Notes: generated from the letters alone by a model not told the origin. Numbered from the stretch's first letter, positions 43,568 to 52,358 are shown. The stretch: DNA of 64,000 nt from Aquabacterium sp. (GCA_023266355.1 JAHFQM010000010.1:1-64000); one strand, 5' to 3'. Translations and numbers: made by a program.

Positions 43568-43732
43568 TCAGTGGCTCCAGGTGCGCAGGGCTTGCGCTTG
43601 CAGGGCTTCGAGCGCCTGCTGCAGGGCGATGGCGTCCAGCTGTGCCGGCGCGGACGCCTGGCCGGCCGTGGCGGGCTGTTGCGGGGCGGGTGCGTCTGGC
43701 ACCACTTCGAAATCTCCGATGACGACGGACAT
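43568..43732 (-). CDS. Small eCIS protein (54 aa), Pvc6-like position
   Basis: A 54-residue ORF, too short for most gene callers, fills the gap between the LysM and gp27-like genes. It starts MSVVIGDFEVVP, continues with a Pro/Ala linker, and ends in an amphipathic helix (LDAIALQQALEALQAQALRTW). PVC and Afp clusters carry a comparably small conserved gene (pvc6) next to pvc7. The location, the flush fit (three bases to the next gene) and the patterned helix support a real gene. A relation to DUF5908-type proteins is possible, though sequence identity is low. Confidence 0.65.
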   Translation of the reverse strand: MSVVIGDFEVVPDAPAPQQPATAGQASAPAQLDAIALQQALEALQAQALRTWSH

Positions 43733-43770
43733 GGGGTTTTCCTGTTCCTTGCCTGGGTGCTGGGGGCCGT

Positions 43771-44514
43771 TCAGAACAGCGAACGCGGCAGGCGTGCGTT
43801 GAGGTCGATGAGCTGGCCGGCTTGCAATTGCCGCGGGTTGTCGATGCCGTTGGCCGCGGCGATGCGTTGCCAGTCGCCGCCCGCGCTGGCGGCCAGGCCT
43901 TGCAAGGTGCTGCCGCCGGCGGCCACGGTCAGCGGCGAGGCGCCGGGCCCGCGCGAGGTGCCGGGCGGGCGCGCGGCCGAGTCGAAATTGGCGACCAGGA
44001 TGGTCTGCTGCGACATGCCCAGCGAGACGCTGGCGCGCAGCGGCTTGCCGTCGGGCGAGAAGTACTCGATGCTTTCCTCGATGCTGTCGATCAGGCCGTC
44101 GAACAGGAAAGAGCCCCAGCTGAAACGCACGCCCGGCGGCACGAAGCGGCTGGCATCCTGCTGCGATTTCTTGGGCGTGATGAAGTAGATGACCTGCTGC
44201 GTCAGGCGGCGCACGTCATCGACCTGGCCGTCGGGCGCGGTGGCCGCGTCGAACCACAGTTGCACCGTGAGCTTGGTCGTGCCTGCGCCCACGAACTGCC
44301 GTCCCGAGGTGCCGCTGGCCTGGTCGCCGCCACCACTGCCGCCGCTGCCCGAGCCCGAACTGCTGGGGTTGCTGTTCTGGATCTGGTTGGCGAAGGCCAG
44401 CTTGAGCGAGTCCGGGTTGAACTGCACCGTCACCGACTTGCCGCCCGAGGCCTCGTTCTTGAGGCTCTCGTCGAGTTCGATGAGGCGGGCCTTGGCGATC
44501 TTGTCCTGTGCCAT
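43771..44514 (-). CDS. LysM-containing baseplate/tube-interface protein (Pvc7-like)
   Basis: The product has 247 residues. The N-terminal part (KSVTVQFNPDSLKLAFANQ) and the segment FVPPGVRFSWGSFLFDGLIDSIEESIEYFSPDGKPLRASVSLGM match the CIS LysM baseplate family (T4 gp53-like). A Ser/Gly-rich linker lies at about 50-66. The C-terminal ~45 residues are a LysM fold (TLQGLAASAGGDWQRIAAANG and QLQAGQLIDL). In contractile systems this protein clamps the spike-tube hub to the wedges. It begins one base after the second tube gene. Confidence 0.9.
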   Translation of the reverse strand: MAQDKIAKARLIELDESLKNEASGGKSVTVQFNPDSLKLAFANQIQNSNPSSSGSGSGGSGGGDQASGTSGRQFVGAGTTKLTVQLWFDAATAPDGQVDDVRRLTQQVIYFITPKKSQQDASRFVPPGVRFSWGSFLFDGLIDSIEESIEYFSPDGKPLRASVSLGMSQQTILVANFDSAARPPGTSRGPGASPLTVAAGGSTLQGLAASAGGDWQRIAAANGIDNPRQLQAGQLIDLNARLPRSLF

Positions 44515-44515
44515 G

Positions 44516-44983
44516 TCAGAGGCCTCCTGCGCGTTTGACGCTGATGCGCTCGTAGGCGAGCTGCAACTCTTCGACCGCGATGGCGCCGTCCTTGGCATTC
44601 AGCGGCGGGGCCTTCACCTTGATGGGCAGGCAGCGCGAGAGCACGAAGCGCACGCGTTCGGCGCCATCGGGGGCCAGCAGCACGACCTCGGCCTCGGCGC
44701 GCAGGCTGGGGTCGGCCTGGCTGTCGGTCATCCACAGCCAGAGGTCGAGGCTGTCGGCGGTCATGCCGCGTTTGAGCGTGAGCTGGCCCACGGTGGCCGG
44801 GCCGCTCAGGCGGACCTGGCGGTCGTTGGCGCCGCCTTCGCGGATGGTTTTGACTTCCATGCCCAGCTCCAGGCCATCGCACTCGGCGAAGGCGGCAGAG
44901 ACCAAGGGCGAAGCGCCATCGGCCCGCACGATTTCCACGGCGAAGTTGAAGGCTGTGAAGGGCAGGGCGTTCAGGGTGGCCAT
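44516..44983 (-). CDS. Second inner-tube protein (Pvc5-like)
   Basis: The product has 155 residues from ATG 44983; the longer open frame to 45031 overlaps the sheath gene. It belongs to the T4 gp19-like tube family: FNFAVEIVRADGASPLVSAAFAECDGLELGMEVKTIREGG, LTLKRGMTADSLDLWLWM, and PPLNAKDGAIAVEELQLAYERI at the end. It is likely the first tube ring(s) that bridge spike hub and main tube, as Pvc5 does. It is about 25-30% similar by eye to the other tube protein in the operon. Confidence 0.88.
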   Translation of the reverse strand: MATLNALPFTAFNFAVEIVRADGASPLVSAAFAECDGLELGMEVKTIREGGANDRQVRLSGPATVGQLTLKRGMTADSLDLWLWMTDSQADPSLRAEAEVVLLAPDGAERVRFVLSRCLPIKVKAPPLNAKDGAIAVEELQLAYERISVKRAGGL

Positions 44984-44996
44984 GGTGTGCCCTCGT

Positions 44997-47930
44997 TCAG
45001 CGCGGCTCGCGGGCTTGCACCCGTTCGCCACTGCGCAGCAAGCGCACGGTCAGGAAGCGCATGGGCAAGGCCGGCGCGACGCGCAGCTCGACCCAGAACT
45101 GGCCGGCATCAAAGCGTTGCGGCGTGTTGACCTCGTCGCCCACCACCACCTGGAAGGCCTCGTTGACGCTGCGGCCGGCGAAGGCGCCGCGCTGGAACAG
45201 GCCGTCGAGCAAGGCGTTGAAGGCGCGCTCCACCGTGCGCTGCAAGGCCGGGCCGTTGGGCTCGAAGACATAGGCGGCACCGCGTTGCAAGGCCACGCGC
45301 CGCAACAGGCACATCAAGCGGCGCACATTGACCGAGCGCCAGTCGCTGTCGTCCAGCAGGGTGTCGGCGCTGCCCAGCACATGGCCCATGGGGCTGAGCC
45401 ACACCGGGTTGACTTGCGCGTCCAGCAGGGCCTGGCGCTCTGCGGTGCTGGGGTTGAGCGAGACGGCCACCACGTCTTTCAAGGGCTGGTTGGCCACGGC
45501 CAGCCAGGCGCCGCGGGCCAGCGCCGATGCGGCAAATTGCCCTGCGATGGCGCCGTCGGGCGGGCAGCCGATGAGGGGCGCGCCCTGGTTGGCGTCGCCA
45601 CGGCGGGTGTAGACCCAGGCGTGCTGCAGGCTGCCGTGCGAGAGCGCGCGTGCTTCGCCGGCGCCGAGCGGTGGCACGGCGGTAGCGGCCGGCGCGCCTG
45701 CGTCGCTCGCGCTGCGCAGGGCTTGTGCGTGGCTCAGGGCCTGTGGCCAGCGGTGTGTTTCGGGCAAACCCAGCAGGGCGAACAGGTCGCCGCGGCTGGC
45801 CGCGGTGCGCAGCATCAGGCGGTGCACGGCCAGCAGGTCGGCGGGGCTGCCGTCCAGCACAGCGTACGGGCTGTCGCCCACGCGCACGTCCTGCGTGCCC
45901 GACCAGGGGCTGGTGCGCAGGCCATCGCTGGCACGGACGCGGTAGCGGCGCAGGCCGGCCGGTTGGCCGACCACGCTGAAGGCGGTGTCGCTGCCGGCGT
46001 AGACCTGGCCCGTCACGGCGAAGTCGGCATCGGCAGATTCTTCCAGTTTGTAGCGCAGGCCGGGCTCGGGTGCGGTCCAGTGCAGCAGGTAGTTGCCTTG
46101 GACATCGGGGTCGGCATCGGGCAGGAAGGTGGGTGCAGCCAATGGGCGCAAGCGGCAGTCGGCGAAGCCGTCGGTGGTGTGGGGCGCAGGGGCTGTGGCG
46201 GCGTGGATGTCGCGCGCGGGCGTGCTTTGCCGCACCCGTTCCCAGCCCGGCTGGACCGCATCGGGCACCAGCAGCAGCGTGGGTTCGTCCATGAGGGCCT
46301 CGACCGCGTGGCCCAGCACGGCGTGCAGGCCGTGGAGGTTGCGCGGTTGGCGCGACAGCAGGCGCAGTGCTTCGGCCTGTTCGGCCAGGGCGTCGGTGGG
46401 GATGTCGGCCAGGGCGGTGTCGGCGAACAAGGTCCAGCCGAAGCGGCTCAGGCCGTTGCGCAGCAGGGTAGGCAGGTCGGTGCCGCGCGCACCGAGACCG
46501 CGGTCCGTGTCGGCGCTGGCTTGGGCCTGGAGGCTGGGGTCGGCGCTGCTGTCGTGCTGGGCCGCGGGCAGGGCCTCCAGCGGCAGCCAGAGGTTTTCCG
46601 GCTGGGATGAGGCTGCAGCGGCTGCGGCCAGCGGGAAGCGGCTGCCGAGGGCCTTGGCGGGGGCGTCGATGGACGTGTTGAACGGTGTGTGGGTCGGCGT
46701 GTTCGTCGGCATGTTGGCCGATGCGCCGAACGTCTGTCGTTGGGCCGGTGCAAAGAAGGCAGCGTCGTCGGGCAGGGTGGGCAAGGCCTCGCTGCCATCG
46801 CCGCGCTCGCTCAGGGCGAGGGCGTCCAGGCGGGCTTCGCTGCCGTCGGGGTGCTGCACGCGCAGGGTGCTGCGCAGCCACTGCACCGTGGTGTCCATCC
46901 CTTGAGCCACCCAATGGCGCAGGGGCTGGCGAGCCAGGCTGCCGGGCACGCGCCAGGGCCGTGCCACGAACTGGGTCTCGACCGTGCCGTTCGCTGCCAC
47001 GGCCGAGGCCTGGACGGCATCGACCACGGCCCAGGCCCCCGGTTCGCCAGCCTGGAAGGACAGGCGCACGGGCTCGCCCACCTCCAGCTGCGTCAAGCGA
47101 GGCAAATGTGCGGTCCAGCGCAGTCGGCCATCGGCCAGCCATGCCGCTTCGGCCACATCGGCATGCCGCTGCACCAGCTGTTGCGCGCGCACGCCGGGCT
47201 CCTGCCAATGCATGCGGCTGGCCTGTGGCTGGCCTTGCCAGCGGCGCAGCGTGCCCATGCGGTGCAGGTGGAGCACGCGCTGCAGGCGGCCATCGGCGTC
47301 GTTGCGCGCGGCATCGGCCAGGGCGACGCGGCCGAAGACCCATTCGCCCTCGGCCACGGGCAGCCGCAGCACATCGCCCACGACCACACCCAGCGCCGCA
47401 GGGCCATGGGCTTGCAGCGTCAGGTCATCGCCCAGCAGCTTCAGTGGCTTCACGGACAAGGGCGCCACCACGGTGTCGCAGCGCACGCGCAAGGCATCGG
47501 CCCAGTCGCCCGGGCTGCGGGCCTGCAGGAAGGCGGGCGCGATGTGCCAGGCCGAGGCCGCGTCGCCGCGACCCAGGCTGAGCATGCGCGGCACGGGAAA
47601 GCGCGTCGTCACCGAGCCCGTGCCCATCACGCGGATCACCCAGGCGCGCCGCCCGCCCTGGCTGAAGAACTGCCGCATGCAGGGGTGCAGCAGCGCACGC
47701 ACCGGCTGACCCTGGGCATCGTTGAGCAGCGTCAGCTCGGCGCCGAACACCGCTTCGAAGGCGGCCAGGCTCTCCACCGCCACGGGCACATCCACCGGCC
47801 CGTTGGCGGCAAAGCCGACGAAGCAGGCGATGTCCATGCGCGGCAGCACCTCGCGCAAGGCCGGCGCGGGGACGTCAAAGCGCACACCGGGCAGGCGGCG
47901 CTGTGAACCTGGGCTCAGGAGGGTGGTCAC
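44997..47930 (-). CDS. Long second sheath-like protein with inserted domain (977 aa)
   Basis: The product has 977 residues from a GTG that overlaps the first tube gene by four bases. The N-terminus (PGVRFDVPAPALREVLPRMDIACFVGFAANGPVDVPVAVES) and C-terminus (DSDWRSVNVRRLMCLLRRVALQRGAAYVFEPNGPALQRTVERAFN) are clear tail-sheath halves. Between them is a ~500-residue insert with a low-complexity stretch (NMPTNTPTHTPFNTS) and an FN3-like segment (YRVRASDGLRTSPWSGTQDV). Normal sheath proteins have 350-500 residues. PVC clusters encode two to three sheath paralogues; this one probably takes the Pvc3/4 place with surface-exposed extra domains. Confidence 0.85.
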   Translation of the reverse strand: MTTLLSPGSQRRLPGVRFDVPAPALREVLPRMDIACFVGFAANGPVDVPVAVESLAAFEAVFGAELTLLNDAQGQPVRALLHPCMRQFFSQGGRRAWVIRVMGTGSVTTRFPVPRMLSLGRGDAASAWHIAPAFLQARSPGDWADALRVRCDTVVAPLSVKPLKLLGDDLTLQAHGPAALGVVVGDVLRLPVAEGEWVFGRVALADAARNDADGRLQRVLHLHRMGTLRRWQGQPQASRMHWQEPGVRAQQLVQRHADVAEAAWLADGRLRWTAHLPRLTQLEVGEPVRLSFQAGEPGAWAVVDAVQASAVAANGTVETQFVARPWRVPGSLARQPLRHWVAQGMDTTVQWLRSTLRVQHPDGSEARLDALALSERGDGSEALPTLPDDAAFFAPAQRQTFGASANMPTNTPTHTPFNTSIDAPAKALGSRFPLAAAAAASSQPENLWLPLEALPAAQHDSSADPSLQAQASADTDRGLGARGTDLPTLLRNGLSRFGWTLFADTALADIPTDALAEQAEALRLLSRQPRNLHGLHAVLGHAVEALMDEPTLLLVPDAVQPGWERVRQSTPARDIHAATAPAPHTTDGFADCRLRPLAAPTFLPDADPDVQGNYLLHWTAPEPGLRYKLEESADADFAVTGQVYAGSDTAFSVVGQPAGLRRYRVRASDGLRTSPWSGTQDVRVGDSPYAVLDGSPADLLAVHRLMLRTAASRGDLFALLGLPETHRWPQALSHAQALRSASDAGAPAATAVPPLGAGEARALSHGSLQHAWVYTRRGDANQGAPLIGCPPDGAIAGQFAASALARGAWLAVANQPLKDVVAVSLNPSTAERQALLDAQVNPVWLSPMGHVLGSADTLLDDSDWRSVNVRRLMCLLRRVALQRGAAYVFEPNGPALQRTVERAFNALLDGLFQRGAFAGRSVNEAFQVVVGDEVNTPQRFDAGQFWVELRVAPALPMRFLTVRLLRSGERVQAREPR

Positions 47931-48379
47931 TCCATCTCCAGGCGCTCGTAAGCCAGCACCAGCTCCTCCATGGCCACGTCCGTGCCCTTGGCGTTGAACG
48001 GCCCGGAGGTGTGCTTGATGATGCGGGCGCGGATCAGCTTCCAGGTCTGCACGACGGTGGTGTGGTCCTCGCTTTGCAGCTGGATGGTGACCGTGCGCAG
48101 GGCCTTCTGGTCGCCGTTGCGGATCTGATCGAGCCACTGGTAGAGGTTCAACGAGCCGATCACACCGCGCTTCAAGGTCACGTCCGAGGCCTTGTTCAGC
48201 CCGGTGATCTTGCGCACGCTGTTCTCTTTCTCGTTGCCATTGCGGTACTCGGACACGGTCACTTCCATGCCGATGCCGCTGACTTCCTGGAAGCCCGCTT
48301 CGGGGCCGTCGGTGTTGCCGGTGCCGAGGTCAACCAGGAAGTTGAACTGGACGTAGGGGCGGTCGCGTAGCACTGCCAT
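47927..48379 (-). CDS. Main inner-tube protein (Pvc1-like, gp19 family)
   Basis: The product has 150 residues with the hallmark CIS tube sequence: DRPYVQFNFLVDLGTG, GFQEVSGIGMEVTVSEYRNGNEKENSVRKITGLNKASDVTLKRGVIGSLNLYQWLDQIRNGDQ, and MEELVLAYERLEME. It forms hexameric rings of the tube that carries cargo. It follows the main sheath gene after 39 bases with its own ribosome binding site (GGAGAA), and is coupled to the second sheath gene. Confidence 0.95.
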   Translation of the reverse strand: MAVLRDRPYVQFNFLVDLGTGNTDGPEAGFQEVSGIGMEVTVSEYRNGNEKENSVRKITGLNKASDVTLKRGVIGSLNLYQWLDQIRNGDQKALRTVTIQLQSEDHTTVVQTWKLIRARIIKHTSGPFNAKGTDVAMEELVLAYERLEME

Positions 48380-48418
48380 CGTTGTTTCTCCTTGATGAGG
48401 TGGGTGTCGGACTCAGCC

Positions 48419-50431
48419 TCAGTTGCGGCGGTCGCCCGTCCATTGGCCGATGCGGAAGATGACGAACTCGGCGGGCTTGAGCGGGGCCACGCCCACCAGG
48501 CAGATCAGGCGGCCGTTGTCCAGGTCGTTCTGGGTCATGGTGCTGCGGTCGCAGCGCACGAAGAAGGCCTTCTCGGGCTTGTCGCCCAGCAGCGCGCCGC
48601 TCTGCCACTCGTTGAGCAGGAAGTCCTCGATGGTGCGGCGCACATTGGCCCAGAGCTGCTCGCCGTTGGGCTCGAACACGGCCCACTGCGTGCCCTTGTC
48701 GATGGAGCGCTCCAGGTAGGCGAAGTAGCGCCGCACATTGAGGTACTTCCACTCGGGGTCGGAGCTGATGGTGCGCGCGCCCCACAGGCGCATGCCGCGG
48801 CCCTCGAAGTAGCGGAAGCAGTTGATGCCCTCGGGGTTGAGCACCTCTTGCTGGGCCTTGTTGAGCAGCGCCTCGAAGCCAATCGCCAGGCGCACGACCT
48901 CGTTGGCCGGGGCCTTGTACACGGCGCGCTCGATGTCGTTGCGCGCGCAGATGCCGGCCACGAAGCCCGAGGGCGGCAGGTTGATCTCGCGGCGCGTGAT
49001 GGGGTCGAGCACCGTCACCCAGGGGTAGTAAAGCGCAGCGTGCTTGCTGTCGAGCTTGGCGCGCATGCCCCGCACCTCGGCAATCGGCAGCTTGTCGCCG
49101 CTGTCCAGGATGGCGATGCGGTAGCGCATGCGCTCGGCGTGGGCGATCAGCTGGGCGATGGTGCCGTTGGCTTCGTCGCGCACGGTGCTGTAGTCCCAGG
49201 TGCTGCCGGGGGCGGCCACCATGGCGATGTCTTCGATGTCTTCGAATTGCTTGAGGCCCAGCGAATAGCCCTTGCGCGGGTCGGCATCGCCCTCGACTTC
49301 CTTGGCGCCAGGGCGCATGCCGTCGTTGCCGCCTTCCAGCTGGAAGTCCACCGAGATGCCGAGGCCCAGCTTGTCGCCCGCGGTGATCTGGCGCTTGGCT
49401 TCCTCGGTGCTGGGTTCCAGCAGGGCCGTGGGGTCCGCGCCGAACAGGTCGTTGACGACGTCAAAGGCCGAGGCCACGAGCTTGGCGTCACGGGCGATGA
49501 CCAGGGGCAGGGCGCGTGCATCGCCGGCGGATGCCGGTGAGTTGCCGAAGTAGGCGAACACCGAGTCGGCCGCGGCGCCGCTGCGGTGGCCTGGGTCCAG
49601 CGGCAGGCCGGACCAGGTGGCGAGTTCGCGGGTGCCGTCGCGGGTCAGCAGGGAGACGCTCAAGGTCACCACGCGCACCGAATCGCCCTGGTCGGGCTCG
49701 GGGTCGGCGTTGAGCGTGCTGACATCGAACCAGTCGGCATCTTCCACGGGCGAGGTCACGGCCAGGGGCTCGAAGGTCCAGGTGGCGCGGGCCTCGTCCC
49801 AATGCAGGATGCACAGCGAGCCGGTCTCGTCGCCGCGCGGCGAGCTGGTGCGGTCGCGCACCCAGACGAGGTCGAGGTCCTTGACCGAGCGCAGCGTGGC
49901 GATGGGCGTGCCGCTGACCGGGTCGGTGTCCGAGGTCAGCACATTGGCGCCGCCCTTGAGCGTGAAGCGCACGCGCAGGTTGCCCGCCGCGCCGGGGTGG
50001 CGGGCCCGCACGCGCACGCCGCCGGTGTCGGCGCTGTCCACGCGGGCGTGGCCGTCGTTGTAGGCGGTGCTCGTGGCCGGCGGTGTCACGTCATCGGCAT
50101 CGGCGATGGGGGTGTAATCGCCTGTCAGCGGCTTGAACACGCGCGAGACGTACAGCCGCTTGCCGCCTTCGCTGAAGAAGGCGCGTGCCGCGTGCCACAG
50201 GTGGTTGGGCGCGTCGCTGCTGTCGCTGAAGTTCAGGGCATGGCCGGGCGTGAACGGGTCGTACAGGCGCTCGTAGTCCGTCAGGCTGGTGAGGATGTCG
50301 GGCTCCATGGCCACGGGCCCGAAGGCCGCTGCACCGATGAAGCCGGTGGTCGTGGTGGAGACCCCCTCGATGCTCTTGGCTCTGAACGAGGTTTCTTCCA
50401 CGAAGACGCCTGGGGCGAGGTACTCGGGCAT
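48419..50431 (-). CDS. Main contractile sheath protein (Pvc2-like)
   Basis: The product has 670 residues from ATG 50431, which has a strong AGGAG ribosome binding site; the longer frame to 50980 runs inside another gene. Start MPEYLAPGVFVEETSFRAKSIEGVSTTTTGFIG and end NVRRYFAYLERSIDKGTQWAVFEPNGEQLWANVRRTIEDFL ... APLKPAEFVIFRIGQWTG are canonical phage-tail-sheath/PVC sheath ends. The length exceeds P2 FI-type sheaths because of a beta-rich insert at about 150-300. This is the main structural subunit, whose contraction drives the tube. Confidence 0.95.
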   Translation of the reverse strand: MPEYLAPGVFVEETSFRAKSIEGVSTTTTGFIGAAAFGPVAMEPDILTSLTDYERLYDPFTPGHALNFSDSSDAPNHLWHAARAFFSEGGKRLYVSRVFKPLTGDYTPIADADDVTPPATSTAYNDGHARVDSADTGGVRVRARHPGAAGNLRVRFTLKGGANVLTSDTDPVSGTPIATLRSVKDLDLVWVRDRTSSPRGDETGSLCILHWDEARATWTFEPLAVTSPVEDADWFDVSTLNADPEPDQGDSVRVVTLSVSLLTRDGTRELATWSGLPLDPGHRSGAAADSVFAYFGNSPASAGDARALPLVIARDAKLVASAFDVVNDLFGADPTALLEPSTEEAKRQITAGDKLGLGISVDFQLEGGNDGMRPGAKEVEGDADPRKGYSLGLKQFEDIEDIAMVAAPGSTWDYSTVRDEANGTIAQLIAHAERMRYRIAILDSGDKLPIAEVRGMRAKLDSKHAALYYPWVTVLDPITRREINLPPSGFVAGICARNDIERAVYKAPANEVVRLAIGFEALLNKAQQEVLNPEGINCFRYFEGRGMRLWGARTISSDPEWKYLNVRRYFAYLERSIDKGTQWAVFEPNGEQLWANVRRTIEDFLLNEWQSGALLGDKPEKAFFVRCDRSTMTQNDLDNGRLICLVGVAPLKPAEFVIFRIGQWTGDRRN

Positions 50432-50448
50432 GTGTATCTCCTGCGGAG

Positions 50449-51375
50449 TCAGTCCGCGACGAACAGGAACGATGAGGGTGGGGAGGCCACGAGCAGGGTC
50501 TGGCCGGCTCGCAGGGTGAGGGTGCCCAGGGGCGTGGGCGGGGCGGCGTGCTGCAGCAGGGGCACAGGGGCTTGCGCCAACAGCTCGTCGAGGTCGGGCA
50601 CGCGGCCCTGGGCGAGGTCGGCGCGCCGGTCGGGCGACCAGAAAGCCTGCAGGGTCACAGGCCAGTCGAGCAGCGCGGCGGCGGTGGCGGGTGAACCCTG
50701 CGGCAGGCCTTCGCGGGGGCGTGGCAGCGGGAAGACCATCAGCACGCGGCCCGCGGCATCGCTCACACCCTCGGCCAGGGCGATGCCGTTGAGCATCAGG
50801 CGCAGGTGGGCCCAGGCGATGGCTTGTTCCGGGTGCGTGGCCGAGCGCAACTCGGTGCGCAGGCTGGCCATGCCGATCGGCGGGGTGCGGGTGGCGGCGC
50901 TGTACAGCGGCACATGGGGCCAGGCTGCGCTCAGTGAGGCAGGTGACACAGGTGAGATGGCCCCATCCAGCGGCCCCCACAGGCCCTGGCCGAGCGTGGG
51001 CGTCAGGGCCATGTCCACGTAGCGGTTCAGCGTGTCGTGCACCGTGAGGCGAAAGCGCGGCAGGTCGGGCGATGCCGGCGAGCCGAGGTCGTCAAGGGCC
51101 AAGGCGGCATCGCTGTCGGCTTCTGACGGTATCAGGAAGCTGCGGATGCCGGGGACGTCGTGCAGCGCGAACACGCCGCTGCGGTTGGCGCTCAGCACGC
51201 GGGCCTGGCGTGTGGGGCGCGGTTGCCACAGGTCGTGCAGCACGAGCTGCAGGCCATCGGACACCACACGGCCATCGGCCACATCGCGGCATTGCACGCC
51301 CAGCAAGGCGCGGCGTGCGGGGCGGTCGAAGCCTGCTTGCAGCGTGGGCAGCATCGCCGTCACGGTGGGGCTCAT
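50449..51375 (-). CDS. eCIS accessory protein of unknown function (308 aa)
   Basis: The product has 308 residues. The start ATG overlaps the stop of the DUF4255 gene (ATGA). The first ~90 residues form a carboxypeptidase-regulatory-like beta-sandwich (RALLGVQCRDVADGRVVSDGLQLVLHD, VFALHDVPGIRSF), followed by RFRLTVHDTLNRYVDMAL, seen in CIS-linked conserved proteins. The end (LTLRAGQTLLVASPPSSFLFVAD) is hydrophobic. It may help cap or terminate the sheath, since it lies between cap and sheath genes, but this is inference from position. Confidence 0.55.
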   Translation of the reverse strand: MSPTVTAMLPTLQAGFDRPARRALLGVQCRDVADGRVVSDGLQLVLHDLWQPRPTRQARVLSANRSGVFALHDVPGIRSFLIPSEADSDAALALDDLGSPASPDLPRFRLTVHDTLNRYVDMALTPTLGQGLWGPLDGAISPVSPASLSAAWPHVPLYSAATRTPPIGMASLRTELRSATHPEQAIAWAHLRLMLNGIALAEGVSDAAGRVLMVFPLPRPREGLPQGSPATAAALLDWPVTLQAFWSPDRRADLAQGRVPDLDELLAQAPVPLLQHAAPPTPLGTLTLRAGQTLLVASPPSSFLFVAD

Positions 51376-51992
51376 GGCTGTCCTCCGGCCGTGCGGGTGT
51401 CGATCTGGCCATGGCGGAAGTCGCGGGTTTCGACCAGCGCTCCTTCGTCGATGACGATGTCCGACTCCAGCAGCACCGGCCGCGCCACGTAGGTCAGCGA
51501 GGTCTGCCAGCGGTTGCGGAACTTGTCCCACAGGCCGAGGTAGTCGGGCAGGGACGGCGCGTCCAGCATCAGCTCAATGGCCTCGTCCGGTCGGAAGGCC
51601 GGCACCGTGCGGCGCGACAGCGACTGGTTGAGCAAGGCCGCCGGGACGATGGCGTTGTCTTCCAGGAAGCGCAGCGCCCAGCCGGTCAGGCGCAATTGCC
51701 GTTCGGGCTCGCTGGACCAGGCCGTCAGCAGCATCGACACGTCCACCGGCAGCGGGGGACGGCGTTTGCGGCCATCGGGCTCGCGCCGCGCCGAGAAGCT
51801 GCGCACAGCGGTGTTCACGCTCAGGCGCCACACCAGCAGCGAGAAACCCTCGGTCACGGGCTGCGCGGCGAAGTCGTGGCCGGCGTAGAGCGTGAACGTG
51901 GGTGTGCTGGCGAACTCATCGCGCGGGCAATGGTCTTCCACCATCTTCAAGATGGTTTTGGCGACGGCGGCGATGGCGAGGTGGTTGGCCAT
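51372..51992 (-). CDS. DUF4255 tube/sheath cap protein (Pvc16-like)
   Basis: The product has 206 residues and matches the Pvc16/DUF4255 family: MANHLAIAAVAKTILKMVED at the start, VSMLLTAWSSEPERQLRLTGWALRFLEDNAIVPAALL in the middle, and a final LLESDIVIDEGALVETRDF. In Afp/PVC particles this protein terminates the distal end of the tube and sheath. Here it is the second gene of the operon; in PVC it is last, so the order is permuted. Confidence 0.9.
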   Translation of the reverse strand: MANHLAIAAVAKTILKMVEDHCPRDEFASTPTFTLYAGHDFAAQPVTEGFSLLVWRLSVNTAVRSFSARREPDGRKRRPPLPVDVSMLLTAWSSEPERQLRLTGWALRFLEDNAIVPAALLNQSLSRRTVPAFRPDEAIELMLDAPSLPDYLGLWDKFRNRWQTSLTYVARPVLLESDIVIDEGALVETRDFRHGQIDTRTAGGQP

Positions 51993-52030
51993 GGTGTGTG
52001 GGGAAGCTCAGCGCGATGTCTGTGGCCGCA

Positions 52031-52294
52031 TCAATGCGGGTCGGCGCGGCCGGAGGCGCGGGCACTGAGGTAGGAGGCAGGCGCCCAGACCTGCTCCAGC
52101 CGGTGCACCACGCCATCTGCTTCGAGCTGCGCCAGCGCCGCTTCGACCACCGGCAGGCCCACCTCGCCCACCTCGGGTGGCAACCAGAAGCGCTGGATGC
52201 CCGCCGCCGTGTCCGAGGCCTTGGGGTTGCGACGCAGGTAGCCACGGATGGCCGAGGCCACCGCTGCGACTTCCGGGAACTGATGCGCGTCCAT
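52031..52294 (-). CDS. Small winged-helix-like protein heading the eCIS operon
   Basis: The product has 87 residues with an AGGGAG ribosome binding site seven bases before the ATG. It reads as a compact winged-helix-like fold (EVAAVASAIRGYLRRNPKASDTAAGIQRFWL, PVVEAALAQLEADGVVHRLEQ). No catalytic motif is seen. It could be a DNA-binding autoregulator, or a small CIS structural protein; similar short proteins are found beside some eCIS loci. It is the first gene downstream of the sigma-54 promoter, with 38 bases to the cap gene. Confidence 0.6.
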   Translation of the reverse strand: MDAHQFPEVAAVASAIRGYLRRNPKASDTAAGIQRFWLPPEVGEVGLPVVEAALAQLEADGVVHRLEQVWAPASYLSARASGRADPH

Positions 52295-52342
52295 GGGTCA
52301 CTCCCTGCCGTCCGACTTTCCGTGGTGTTGTTCACCTGGGGG

Positions 52343-52358
52343 TGCAAGCGGCGGGCCA
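52343..52358 (-). promoter_or_regulatory. Sigma-54 promoter of the eCIS operon
   Basis: On the minus strand the sequence TGGCCCG-CCGC-TTGCA matches the -24/-12 consensus TGGCACG-N4-TTGC with one mismatch and exact spacing between GG and GC. Transcription would start near 52332, about 38 bases before the first ATG. A sigma-54 activator gene lies directly upstream. Confidence 0.75.
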
